This document shows, piece after piece, positions 1-10,843 of a stretch of 64,000 nucleotides of DNA; the stretch's first letter is position 1; each line of letters opens with the position of its first letter. Origin of the DNA: Cucumis sativus (lineage: Eukaryota; Streptophyta; Magnoliopsida; Cucurbitales; Cucurbitaceae); the NCBI RefSeq assembly GCF_000004075.3, contig NC_026656.2, positions 22,268,607-22,332,606 of the forward strand, given 5' to 3'. The position numbers were made by a program, and so were the translations under genes. Under the pieces are notes generated by a model. The model saw only the letters and a list, made by a program, of their open reading frames with translations. It made no database searches and had not been told where the DNA came from.

Positions 1-2160
1 TCTTAATTCTTCTATCTTTCTTGCACTATAATTAATTTTAGTTTTTCTTATTAAATAAATAACTCAACACTTTATGATTTTTTTAAAAAATACGTATATT
101 AAATTATGATAACATTCTACTTAGAAAAGAAACACGGCAAGAAAATTATATGTATTTGTTATTGGAATTAAGGACACGATCAATCCAATTATAAATTATG
201 TTATTGGAAGGGTACATCAATTTGATTGAATTTAAAATTAAGAGAAAAAAAGAGGAATTGTAATTTTGTAAATCAATAATAATTAATATAAACTATTGAT
301 TTATCAATATTTTCATTTGTTAATCTAATATTAGTTGTGAATTTATCATAGGGATGACAATGAATTAATTCAATCATTTTATACTTATAGTTGAGTTTTT
401 TTTAAAAGAAAATTGTATATATATATATATTTTTTCTTTAATTTATATCTCAATAATATAATTCAATTATAATGATTCATAAATTTGGTAAATAAGAAAG
501 ATTGTGGGTTAATTAACTGATGTAGATATTGAGTGGTAATAAATTGATTGTCGCGTTATGGAATGACCAAGATCTTGAGTACGACTTAATTAGTGCTTAA
601 TTATTGCTTTATGTCAATTGTTTTTCAAAATTAGCATAGGACAATGTTAACTGACGAGCACTCATACAAAAAAAAATTGTCAATAAGAAAACTACGACAA
701 TGAAAGAAGTATAAACAAAAGAAGAATCTCACTTGCTAAGAAGAATACATCGTTCTTTACTTAAGATCTAAACTAATAGATTCATAATTAGTTGTTTCAG
801 TTTTAGAAAACGTTTGATGTGAAATGTTAACGCATAAAATGATAAACAATAATAAAAGATTAGTAAAAGTTTGAAAGAATTAATTACATATTAAAGGGAA
901 GAAAAGGAAAAGGAAAAGGAAAAGTTATAGAGAAATAATTGTGAAGAGAATTAAGTAATAAGTAAAAGGAGTGTGAAAATGTAATCTATTCTTGGAATGT
1001 AGTATTTGGTGGTGGAAGGGAAGGAAACACTCTCAACCATTGGAATTGCTTTTTCTCCCTTTTTTTAAAACTAAAATTCTTCCTATTTCTGTTGCCTTCA
1101 TGTGGTCTTATAAAGGTGTTTGCATGTAAAGTGTTTTTCTTTTTTACATTTTGTTTTTTCTTCAACAAAAAAAAAAAGAAAAAAGAAAAAAGAAAAAGAA
1201 AACCTATTTAGATTCTTAACTAAGAAATAGCCAAATAATTGAGAAAACCTTGAGACAAAAGCTTAGAAACGTTGCAAAATTTATAAAATTGTAATGACCA
1301 AATAGGTAAAGAAAGTGTTTGTAATTGTCATAATATTAAACATGTAACATCGTGGTCAAATGTAATTAGAATTCTTGAAAATTAGAGGAATACTATTGGA
1401 ATAATGAGAAATCGATGATGGAGCATAAACAAAATTGTGAGGCGTGAAAATGGTGAGAATAATGATTATGCTCAAAACTAAACAGTAAGATTTTGGTAAT
1501 ATAAATCAAACCAAAAACCCGTCAATTCAACCGTAAGTTCTGAATTACATTGTGACTTTTTGACAACTCATTCTAAACAATTTTGGTGAGATTTAATTTT
1601 TCAAAAGGAAAAAAAATTGAAAACATATATTAAAAAATAAAACCCAGTAAGATTCTTACTTAAGGAATAGCCAAATAATTGAGGAACCTAAAGATGGGCA
1701 GAGAGAGATGCAAATAATAATACACATAAGGTAATGCATCCAAATAATAATAATAATAACAATAAAGCAAAGAACAAATGAGAAAGAAAAAGAAAAGGGA
1801 GCAAAGCTTTTTGTGTTAAAAGTGTTTTTAAGAGTGATGAATTTGTCACCCAAAACCCAAATTTATAAATAAATATATCACTTCCAATTCCCCTACAAAA
1901 TTATTGTATTTTTTTCCCTATGGACTCATCACACCACTCTTCTACTTTTTTTTTTTCTTCTTTTAATATAATTTAAACCATATTTGAGTGTCTTTTATAA
2001 AGATTCATATTTGTCTCATGCTTCAACTTTTAACAAAAATATTGTTTATAATATGTCTTTTAGTACTTAAGACATTACATATATATGGTTGGTTTTCAAT
2101 AACAATTTATTATAAATTATATTTTGTTTAGTTCATAAAGATTCATACACCACAGGCATG
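1..2160. other. Intergenic, AT-rich, no gene seen
   Basis: Only short chance reading frames are present, with no splice-compatible coding exons or recognisable protein family. The stretch is dominated by poly-A and poly-T runs and simple A/G tracts, for example near 900-925 and 1165-1200, with short AAT runs near 1745. Confidence 0.7.
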
Positions 2161-2162
2161 AG

Positions 2163-2640
2163 TGTTTTCTTTTTTATACAGAAATCCATGTTGTGAGGGT
2201 GGATTCTAGAGAATGGTAAGAAAATACTAAAGAAATAAAAGAGAATGGGCTCGATTGGCCTCGACTACTCACGAAGACAAGCTCATGATAAAATCCTAAA
2301 GGCCAAAAGCCCAACATAAGCTAGGTTAAAGAGGGAAAAAACTCTAATGCACCTCGGTAAGCATGTAGGGTCTTTCGGCCTCAAACTAAGGAAGGGTCAC
2401 TCCTAGTCGACTAAATAGGGAGGGACTAAATCCTATAAGTAAGGTCGAAGGGACAACTTATGTAAGCAATTCACACAGTTTAAAATAGTTTATTCTTCTT
2501 ACAATCTTCTAACATAAGCATCAAAGTGGTTGTGCTAACACCAAACCGATGTATAGATTTATCTGTACTTGCAAGTAAGCTCTCTTCCCTTAAAATGCTC
2601 GGTCAAAATTTGACATCAACACATGAGATTTGTTGTTTTT
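2163..2640 (+). repeat. Probable LTR fragment (Ty3/gypsy-like, solo or truncated)
   Basis: This block is less AT-rich than its surroundings and non-coding. Near 2510-2550 it has a 'TAAGCATCAAAGTGG...TGCTAACACC' style segment that resembles the R/U5 part of plant Tat/Athila-type LTRs, and it ends near a 'TTGACATCAACA' sequence. No partner LTR or internal domain is visible in the window, and the ends and target duplication could not be fixed. The assignment is inferred from composition and recall. Confidence 0.35.
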
Positions 2641-2725
2641 TTTAGTACAATAATTGAGGACAAGAGGATTCAAACTACAAATTTTGTGAAAGATGCTAGT
2701 AAGCTAAGCTCTTGTACTTGTTGGC
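2640..2725 (-). repeat. Possible tRNA-derived SINE fragment
   Basis: On the minus strand an A-box-like TAGCTTACTAGC is followed about 30 bases later by GTTTGAATCC, a good B-box match, and then by an A-rich tail (plus-strand T run near 2632-2642). An imperfect 7-of-8 flanking repeat is the only sign of a target duplication. The element is too short and worn to place in a family. Confidence 0.3.
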
Positions 2726-2864
2726 ACGTGATTGGTAGTTATATTCTTGTAATATAAGCTATTATATTTATATTAGAAATATTTTTCATGATGACATTTT
2801 TTTTTTGTTAAGAAAATTATTTTTGGTCATTTGTAATTTTTTTGTTAAGATATGGGAAATTATC

Positions 2865-3130
2865 CAAGCGATCAAGCCCATCAATCACTTCAAACAATTA
2901 TAGACTGAAAATACAGGCCTTCTCTGGCCCAATGGTTAGGAGTTCCTTTTGACGTGGCACGAAACTCACAGCCCACTTATTTGGTACACTGAGCTGGCCC
3001 ATTTGTGGAAGAATTCAAATTGAAAGAAAAAAAGAGTTGGTTCGGTTTTCTCAATTTTTGAACCATATGTTTTTGAGTTGATGGGAGGTTGGCATAGAAC
3101 GATTTGAAGAGGGAATTTAGGGTTTTGAAT
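2865..3130 (+). promoter_or_regulatory. Orphan promoter-like patch (site II and telo-box motifs)
   Basis: Within about 260 bases there are four AGCCCA or GGCCCA motifs (near 2875, 2938, 2971 and 2996), a GACGTGGC G-box-like element near 2951, and TTAGGGTTT (a reversed telo-box) near 3117. In plants this set marks promoters of housekeeping and translation genes. No open frame or snoRNA/tRNA was recognised downstream, so this may be a relic promoter or serve a non-coding transcript. Confidence 0.3.
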
Positions 3131-3134
3131 GTTT

Positions 3135-5660
3135 ATTGGAAGTTTTGGGTTTTGTTTTTGAAAAACAATAAAAATGTTTTGATCGGATGTTGTTTTGAGA
3201 TGTAAGTCTTAATCATGGTGTATTTCTGTTTTTAGTGATTGTAATTTATATTGTGTCATTTGTACTAAAGTATGGATATTTAGGTCCTATGTATATTCAT
3301 ATTTTCAATTTTATCTTCACGTTTGTTTTTGTTTTGAATTAAGTCTTTTTTTTTTATCTCTTTTTTAAATTAAAGTTAGATATATTTCTTTTATTATTAT
3401 TATTATTAAACTACCATTTTGGTCCATACTTTTTAAAGATAGTTGGAGTTTAGTTCATCGATTAAAAGTATGATGATAAAACGAACAAACTTCAAAATAA
3501 ACAATGTAATTTTAAACTTTTTTTTCTTTAATAGATTAAAATATCATATAACATATATGCACCATCCTAATGGATGACTTTAAACAAAAGAAGAAAAAAA
3601 AATGCATGCATCATATTATAATTAAAATACTAAAAGTGACATGGGTTAAAGTTTATTATAAAGGGTATATATCCCTGGTTCAATTTTATCTTGACGAAAA
3701 TGTAAATTTACTTTTAACTTTCATGTAACACCAAACATTGAATTTGTTCATGAAGGAGACGATGAATGTGACTTCTAAAAAAAAGACGTACATCGATTTG
3801 ATGCCACATACTCTGATGCTTAAATTAGAGAATAAGAGACAGAGCATGAAAGCTAGAGACTTTGAGAGTAATGATGTATTTATATAAAATGTTATCTGGA
3901 TTATTTCTTGTAATTCCATAAGAGGTAAGACCAATTCCATGTTTGTCTAGGATCGATCTCGACATAGCTAAGATCGAGCATCTTGTTTGGGTCATATCAT
4001 GGGCCTAAAGCAATCTCCAAGGCCAAACACGTCTCAACCTTGCTTGAGACTGAGCACATTGTTGGCTTAACCTTTTCCTAGGTCCATTTTTGTGTCTTTA
4101 GTCGCCATTTGACCAATATCATACTTTTTACTGACTTTATCGTTTCTATTTGTACTAAATGTCAATTATATCCTTCAATCTAAAATTACCAATAACAAAT
4201 CCAAACAAATGATAAATTTTATATTGAAAACCAAATTGATAGATGAGATTTGCACTCATAGTAGAAAGAATGTCCCTACACATGTTAAAGAGAACTTAAC
4301 TTTTTGTGACCATATGGAGTAGTAGTTGACCCACACACTTTGAAATAGACGGCTTCTCGTATACAAAAGTAGAATCAAATAACTTTTTTTTTTATAAAAG
4401 AAACACTATTATCAAATATCTTATTCACTTTTTAAACTAAAAAAAGTAATACAAATCACAAAGGTTTCAAAAAAATAAAATTGTTGCAAAGCTTAAAAGC
4501 TTATTATTCTTTTCCAAAAAGTGGTTGCAATTTAGCTACTCACAACTTCAACCATATCTACCAATTAAAATACATCGTCGTGGTTTCTAAATACGTCTTA
4601 AACGCTTAAATCAAATTTAGGTTGTACAAGAAAAATAGTTATCGAAGAAAATGAACTAATTACATATTCTTCTCTGATTGCTATTTTTATTATGAATTGA
4701 TTTTAAAACATAGAACCTCGTGTTTATCTCAAAAAAATAGGCTCATAATCTTTATTCGCAACGTTAATAGTAAATGTTGATAACCTAATGTTTAGCGACA
4801 TTTGTCATCCCTTGTTTGGTTGAACGTGATTTTCCTTTTTTGTTATTGAAAATTATTTTTTTTTTTTTATAAAAAGGTGTAATTATTAGGAATAGCTCCA
4901 CCTTGAAGAGTTGTCAAAGGTACATTGCTCTAAATGCCCATTTTATGAGAATTATTATTGTACCTACCTAAAGATAGTGTAGTAATTATTGATATAATTC
5001 ATTCTTCTACATCAGTCATTCTCAAATGTAACAAAAAATTGAAATTATCTAAAAAAAATTATCAACTTCTTTATAATTCATTTAAGTTTTTTTTTGGGTT
5101 ATATTTTGTATATAACTTTTTTTTGTTATTCATAATAATTCATCTTATTTGAGAGTGTATGAACAAGTATTTTAATTAAACAAAAAAAAAATGATCCTAA
5201 TGGAAATATTTTGAGTTATTTAAAAAAAATCAATGAACATTTTCAAAAAGAGCAAAATTCATCAAACTTTCGTTGGATATGATGATGTCTAATTAGAGAA
5301 TAGAGAGAAACTATTTTTGGTGCGAAAACGACCGTTTGCGTCTAACCCTAACTCAGATTCCCCCCTCCTTAGGTGAAAAACTAAGGATATCTCATTATTC
5401 CTTTACCTTCTTCTATACTTATTTATTTATTTCCTATATCATTATTTTAACTTTTATATTTTTTTTATTGTCATTGTATTTGAATTGATCATTTTAAATT
5501 TATATATATGCACAATCTCTTTCAATTCAAATTATCCCACCAATCATATATAAAAAAGGATTAGTTTGAAATCTAATTATTGAATGAAATATTTTTAATG
5601 ATAACGATTTGAGTTTATTGAAAAAGAAAAAAACAAAGAAAGAGAGAGCATGAAGAATAA
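3135..5660. other. Intergenic, no gene seen
   Basis: AT-rich sequence without a credible coding exon. At 3945-4130 a patch of balanced composition with repeated 'ATCGA' and 'GCCTAAAG/GGCCAAA' words looks like old LTR debris, but it could not be assigned. Confidence 0.6.
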
Positions 5661-5667
5661 GTCTTGT

Positions 5668-5870
5668 AGAGACGGATTTATTAAAAGATTAGAGGAACAT
5701 GTGCTTCACTCACACTATGAATTTTTGTATTTTAATATTAATTTTGAAGTTTTATATTATAATATATATTAAATAATACTTTATTTTAACAAAATTTTGA
5801 TTTTTAATGTAATTTTTAAATTCATATATTTACCTTACAAAAAAATATATAGAAATTATCGGTCTTTCTT
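5668..5870 (+). repeat. Truncated copy of a dispersed element, partner near 53.4-53.5 kb
   Basis: The block starts with GACGGATTTATTAAAAG and continues through an ATGTGCTTC...TTTTTGTATTTTAATATTAAT pattern. Read in reverse, 53533 down to about 53400 shows the same word order with point differences (GCCGATTTATTAAGGAG, then the same T-rich string). The two segments are therefore related copies in opposite orientation, and this one is truncated. Confidence 0.6.
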
Positions 5871-6725
5871 TATTGTTACAAATGTAGTCCATTGATTGGG
5901 ATAGTGTACAGAAATGAGGAGATTTACTAGAAGTTATAACCCATACAAAGAATCTCTTCTTTATGGAAAAAAAGAAAAGAAAAGAAAAGAAAAGAAAAGA
6001 AATAAATGAGGTTTTTTCTTTTTCTAAATTATTTTTAGAAAAAGGGACATATGATACCTTTAGAATTGATACTCTCTATTTCTTATTCTATTCTAATTCC
6101 ATTCCCACCATTAATCCCGTAACCAAACACACCCTTTCTCAGATTCCTTCAATCTCCACCATCTTCTCGCTCTCTTCAACCCAATCATATCCAACGCTCC
6201 TTCTTCTGCCACGTCTCACATATTCAAACCTCCCTCACACTCTCTGAGCTTCATTTCTCTCTTTTCTCACACTAATTTGATTCTTCCCTTTCCTTTTCTT
6301 CCCATTCTTCATTTTCCTTTCACTTTCCCGCTGTTTTTCTTTCTCCTTTTCTTTCATTTTTTTTCCTTCAAATTCTCTCTGCTCCCTCACTACTCATTTC
6401 TTCTTCTTCTTCTTCTTCTTCCTTCCTGCTCCACTTCTTCACACAGGTAACGCTTTAATTAACCTTATTCTACCTATTCTTTCTATTTTCTTCTTCTTCG
6501 TTTTCTGTTTCTATTAGTGATTAGGTTTTCAGATCTGGAAGATACGATGATTCGAGGTTTTCGATTCTGTTTTCTTTTTCTTTATATATATATATATATA
6601 AATAAATTTTGATTGTTCTTTATTATGATCTTGCGGTTGTTTAAAGTACTGGATTGTGAGTAGATCTAACTTAGTAGGTTGTTTTTGCGTTCTACTTATT
6701 TGTAGATTTTTTGGACCGTACAACA

Positions 6726-9306
6726 ATGGAGATCGAAACTGCTTCTGTTCATCAGCGTTTGCTTCTAACGTTTGCCGGAGGCATTTCGGCGACGCTGTTT
6801 GGCTTTGTTGCTTTGGCCGAATTGCTTGCTTCGTCTCAGGTGAAGTTAAACCTCTCTTTTCTTCTTTCAACTTCGTTAGTGATCGTTTTTGTTATGTTGA
6901 TGATTCTGTCTTTTATTATTTTAAATATTTTTTTGTGAGCTTTTGAATTTTACTTTTAGAAAAGGTTAGAAGCAGAAAGTGATTTTAAGTCGGAATAATT
7001 TCCCGTGTTCTTTTCCTTTTTAATTGTTGTTACAATACGATATCTCCTGAGATTGTATTGTTAATGTTCAATTTCAAACACGTTTAAGAACAATTTTCAA
7101 AGCTAAATCAAAAAATATTTATAAATACACATCACTAATATTTTGTTGTTATAAGATTTTCAAGACTAATATGAACCTTCGTCCTTTAAAGATTAAAGTT
7201 GAAGGAGACCATTAGATTTAAACCTCATTTAAATTGTTTTAATGCAAATGACTAGAGACTGAAACGGAACATATGACTATATCATAAAACACATATATAT
7301 AAATAGAACTTTAACACTTGAAAAGTATAGACCATAATTTGTCTTTATTTGAACTCATGATAGGCGAGATTCCCAAGGCTTTTTGTCCTCTGACTTTTTA
7401 CACATTTTATTTTCCATTTTTAAAATCATTTTATAAGCAAAATTTCCTTCTAACTTTATTTTTTTAAATTTATAACTAAAATAATATAAATAAGTAAAAC
7501 TGTCTTCTTCAACCTCATGCTATTTTAAATAATATTTGCAAGAATATGGTGTTGTACTTTTAAGATTATTCGTAAAAATCGAGCCAAAATTTTGTCATTA
7601 TTTAGAATCTTCATAAAATGAGACTTAGCCAAATTCTTAAAGCTATTTTTTACAATTGCTTTTTCGAATACGTAGGAAAGACTCCATTTTCTCTCTCTCT
7701 CTCTCCTCAACGTCGTTTTATTTGTTGAGATTTTCCCTAATTTCTTTTTCTCTCTCGTTTTTTTAATTATTTGACTTTAGGGGTGAGGGTGGATTTTTTT
7801 CTCTCTAGTTTTTTCAATAATGCCACCAACTCTTAGTTTTTTTCTTTTACTTTTCAAACTCTCCAATGATTTTACTCGATCTTTTCATTGTTTTATTGGA
7901 AGGTTTTCTATACATGTTTGTGTGGACATTGTGTATGAGTTTTTATGTTTCTTAAATTTTGTAAAATATATCGTAAATAATTTTCAAATGTTAAAAACTC
8001 TTTAAATTAAAACGGAAAGATGATTTTATCAACAAATTAATTTATTTTCTTGTACAAAAGAGACTAGAAAACAATTAAAAATAAAAAGGTAAAGATGATA
8101 GAAAAATGTCAGAGAGTTTGTAAACATTAAAAGATTAAACAAAAATAATGAAAAGAAATACTAACAAATGAGAGTTCATATTTTGTGACGTCACGTATAA
8201 AAACAAAATGTGAAGTTCACTAATTCTATCTCAATTTCTCAGTAAAAAGAAATTAGTGTTCTAAGTTTGTGAACTTATGTAGATAAATCTGGAAAATTGA
8301 TCCACCTCCTCAAGTAAACATTATTAAACAAAAAAAAAAAAAAGGAGGAAAAGGGGAAAAGAGAGTTTTCTTTATCACAAAAAGATATAAAATGAAAAAG
8401 AAAAAGAAAAAAAATGTATGTGTATATATATATATATATATATAGATATATATAAAGTTCATTAAGTTTGGCAACTTTGCAATTTTTTAAAAAAGAATGT
8501 TAGTAGATGTGTTAATAATTTAAATATAATTGCTGTGTATATGAATAAATTAAACCCAACCCATTTAGTTTTCACATAAACTTCAATCTTGTGTTTGTTC
8601 GGCTCAACAATGGCATCCCTGGCCCATTATGTCACCTTCCTCCCCTAGCCGAATTGGGGCCACGAGAAATCGAATCACATCGCTTTTTGGAGTTCCGTTT
8701 ATTCCTTTATTCTTTTCTTATCATCATTCCTGCTTCTACTTTTTTGGTTCCTTTTGGTAGATAGTTTATAATTAGCTTGTACTTCTTTCTTGCATTTTGT
8801 TTAACTCACTGTTGGGGGGGTATATTTTTGTTGTGACATGAATTCAAATTTGATTGTTCATCCAGTTCCTTGATTCGAATAAGATGGATGTCATTGATGC
8901 ATCCGACGAGAAAAGGAAATCCAAGTCTAGGAAATGTCAGACGACAAGGCCGATCGAGGGAGAAGAAAATGAGAATGAGAATAACGACAGCGATAACGAA
9001 CTTGGAGAGGATCAAGATGTGCATGAAAATGGAGAAGAAGGTAAAAATGCTCCTCCTACTAAAGATGGTGCTAACGGAGGAGGAGAAGATGGTAGCAATG
9101 ATAATGGTGATGGTGGGAGTGAGAATAGTGGTGAGGGTGGTGATGAGGAAGAAGAAGAAAATGATGATGGTGGGAGTGATGAGAACAATGAAGATAATAA
9201 TGAAGACGATGATGACGTGGATGAAGAAGATGCAGAGGAAGACAACTTTGAAGGAGAAGAGGATGATGAAGAAACCCTTCCACCACCAAAGAAGAGAAAG
9301 AAGTAG
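6726..9306 (+). CDS. Acidic-tail protein, function unknown (184 aa, two coding exons)
   Basis: Coding exons are 6726-6839 and 8866-9306, joined in phase 0. A CT-rich non-coding leader (about 6150-6446) probably precedes a 5'UTR intron 6447-6705, with donor CAG|GTAACG and acceptor TTTGTAG. The first coding exon gives about 38 residues with a hydrophobic stretch (roughly residues 12-36). The second gives a lysine-rich start (DEKRKSKSRK) and then over 100 residues that are almost all E, D, N and G, ending PPPKKRKK, which resembles a nuclear localisation signal. The acidic run plus terminal basic cluster resembles prothymosin-like or histone-chaperone tails, but no catalytic domain is present. 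Alternatively the 8884 ATG (MDVIDASDEK) starts an independent gene: GGCCCA and GGGGCC motifs at 8618-8655 could be its promoter, and the 2-kb intron is long. I do not recognise the family with certainty. Confidence 0.6.
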
Positions 9307-10843
9307 AAAAAGAAAAAGAAGAAGAAGAAGAAAAAGGAAAAATATGCTAACAGTGAAAGCGCTTTCTAATTATCCTAATGAGACTGCTTTGCTTCCAATT
9401 GTAAGTTTTGGAGACTAAAAGCTCTCAGCCAATTTGACCTAAACAAAGCAATCGCTATCTTAGTGTTATAGCCTTTGTGTATGCACTAATGTTTTTAGTT
9501 TTTTTTATGAAAGTTCTTCCATTGATTCAACAAACACCTACTGCTCTTTCTATTGTTACATGTTCACATAACCCTTACCAAATTCTAAAAATTTCAAAAA
9601 GTTTTTGAAAACTACCTTAAGTAATTACTAAATTTTGACTTGATTTTTTAAAACATTAGTAAGAAAGTGTCTTGTCTTAAATAATCAATTAACCCAAAAA
9701 CTTAAACCAGTGGTGAAAGAAAATTTACTTATATATTAAATATATGAAAAACTCAAGGGAGTGTACGCAACTATTTATAACAAACAATTATCTATTTACT
9801 ATCCAAACTAAAATAGTTTAAATTCTATACACAAATTATTATAATCCATAAACTATAATAGCCAATTCTATGGAAATTAGCGTTCAAAAACTAAAAGTCA
9901 AATAGTGATCAAAGGGGGGAACCTTAGTGTTCATGTCTAGTAAAATCGTAACACCAAAGGGAATGAACTAATTTTAAAGGCCAGTTTCTATGTACATTTG
10001 AAAAACGTCCCCATCGACAAACTCCTCCTATATGTGCACCCATTAATAAAGGAGGGGAAACAATAATAATAATCCAAGAATAATATTGGCTAAGATGATG
10101 AAATAGCTGCAAGTTATCCTAATTCTAAATAAATCCGGATATGATGGAATAATAAAAGTTATCCTAAACCTAAATATGTTCAGAGATGTACACCTTATGA
10201 AGTCTCCATAATTATTTACATGTCGAAAGCTGGTCGAGCATTGGGTAGTTCCGACTACTTCTCTTTCTCGCGCTATCTTCATGAACCTGATGTGATACCA
10301 AACGGAAAAGAAGAGGGAAATAAATATGCATTTAGTAGTCCAAAAATGATGATATTACAAAGGGGTTAATGAGCGGGTAATACTAAGATGCACACATCTT
10401 TATGCGTTCTCCTCCATTCACAACAAAAATTAAAAATAAAATAAAATAAAAAGAGTTTATCATGTGACAAGTTATAATTGGACAATCTAGTGGGGTACAC
10501 AAACTCAGATGCACGTAAATATTTTTCTTTTGCATCCACGTTGAACTGCAAGGCTACTAAAATCAAGACATATTCGATCTGAGGATATATATATGCTAAT
10601 ATATCTTCAAAACTCGGAAATTTACAACTGATTGATTAATCTTTCTTGTGTTTGTACGTGTAGATGGGTATTTTTGAAAACATAACCTACAAAGTAGAAA
10701 CAGCATTGGAGAAGGAAAATTTAAAGCATGTACAAGAGAAACAAACAGCATGAGATAAGTAATATTAGGTGTTTTTGATTTTGGTGGCAGCTTTAAAAAA
10801 AAACAAAAAGTAGAAAAGAGTGTTAGTTTAGTTACCCATTAAA
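9307..10843. other. Spacer between two convergent genes
   Basis: It begins with the probable 3'UTR of the acidic-tail gene (purine-rich AAG runs to about 9345). The rest is AT-rich without credible exons and includes the probable 3'UTR of the minus-strand ATG14-like gene just above 10600. Confidence 0.6.

Noticed and set aside
2925-2960. tRNA-like words (TGGCCCAATGGTTAGGAG)
   Set aside because: Resembles an A-box but no B-box, acceptor stem or anticodon arm follows at the right distance.
3757-3830. Possible C/D snoRNA (GATGA near 3760 and CTGA near 3812)
   Set aside because: The C-box is imperfect, no terminal stem was found and the guide region has no obvious rRNA match.
9012-9289. Serine- and histidine-rich minus-strand frames at 9.0-9.3 kb
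   Set aside because: Antisense shadows of the acidic low-complexity exon with no splice or family support.
8870-9418. Long methionine/lysine-rich frame overlapping the acidic-tail exon
   Set aside because: It is the +1 shadow of a GAA/GAT/GAG-rich exon: acidic codons read one base off give ATG, AAG and AGG. The acidic frame has a phase-consistent splice acceptor and a sensible end.
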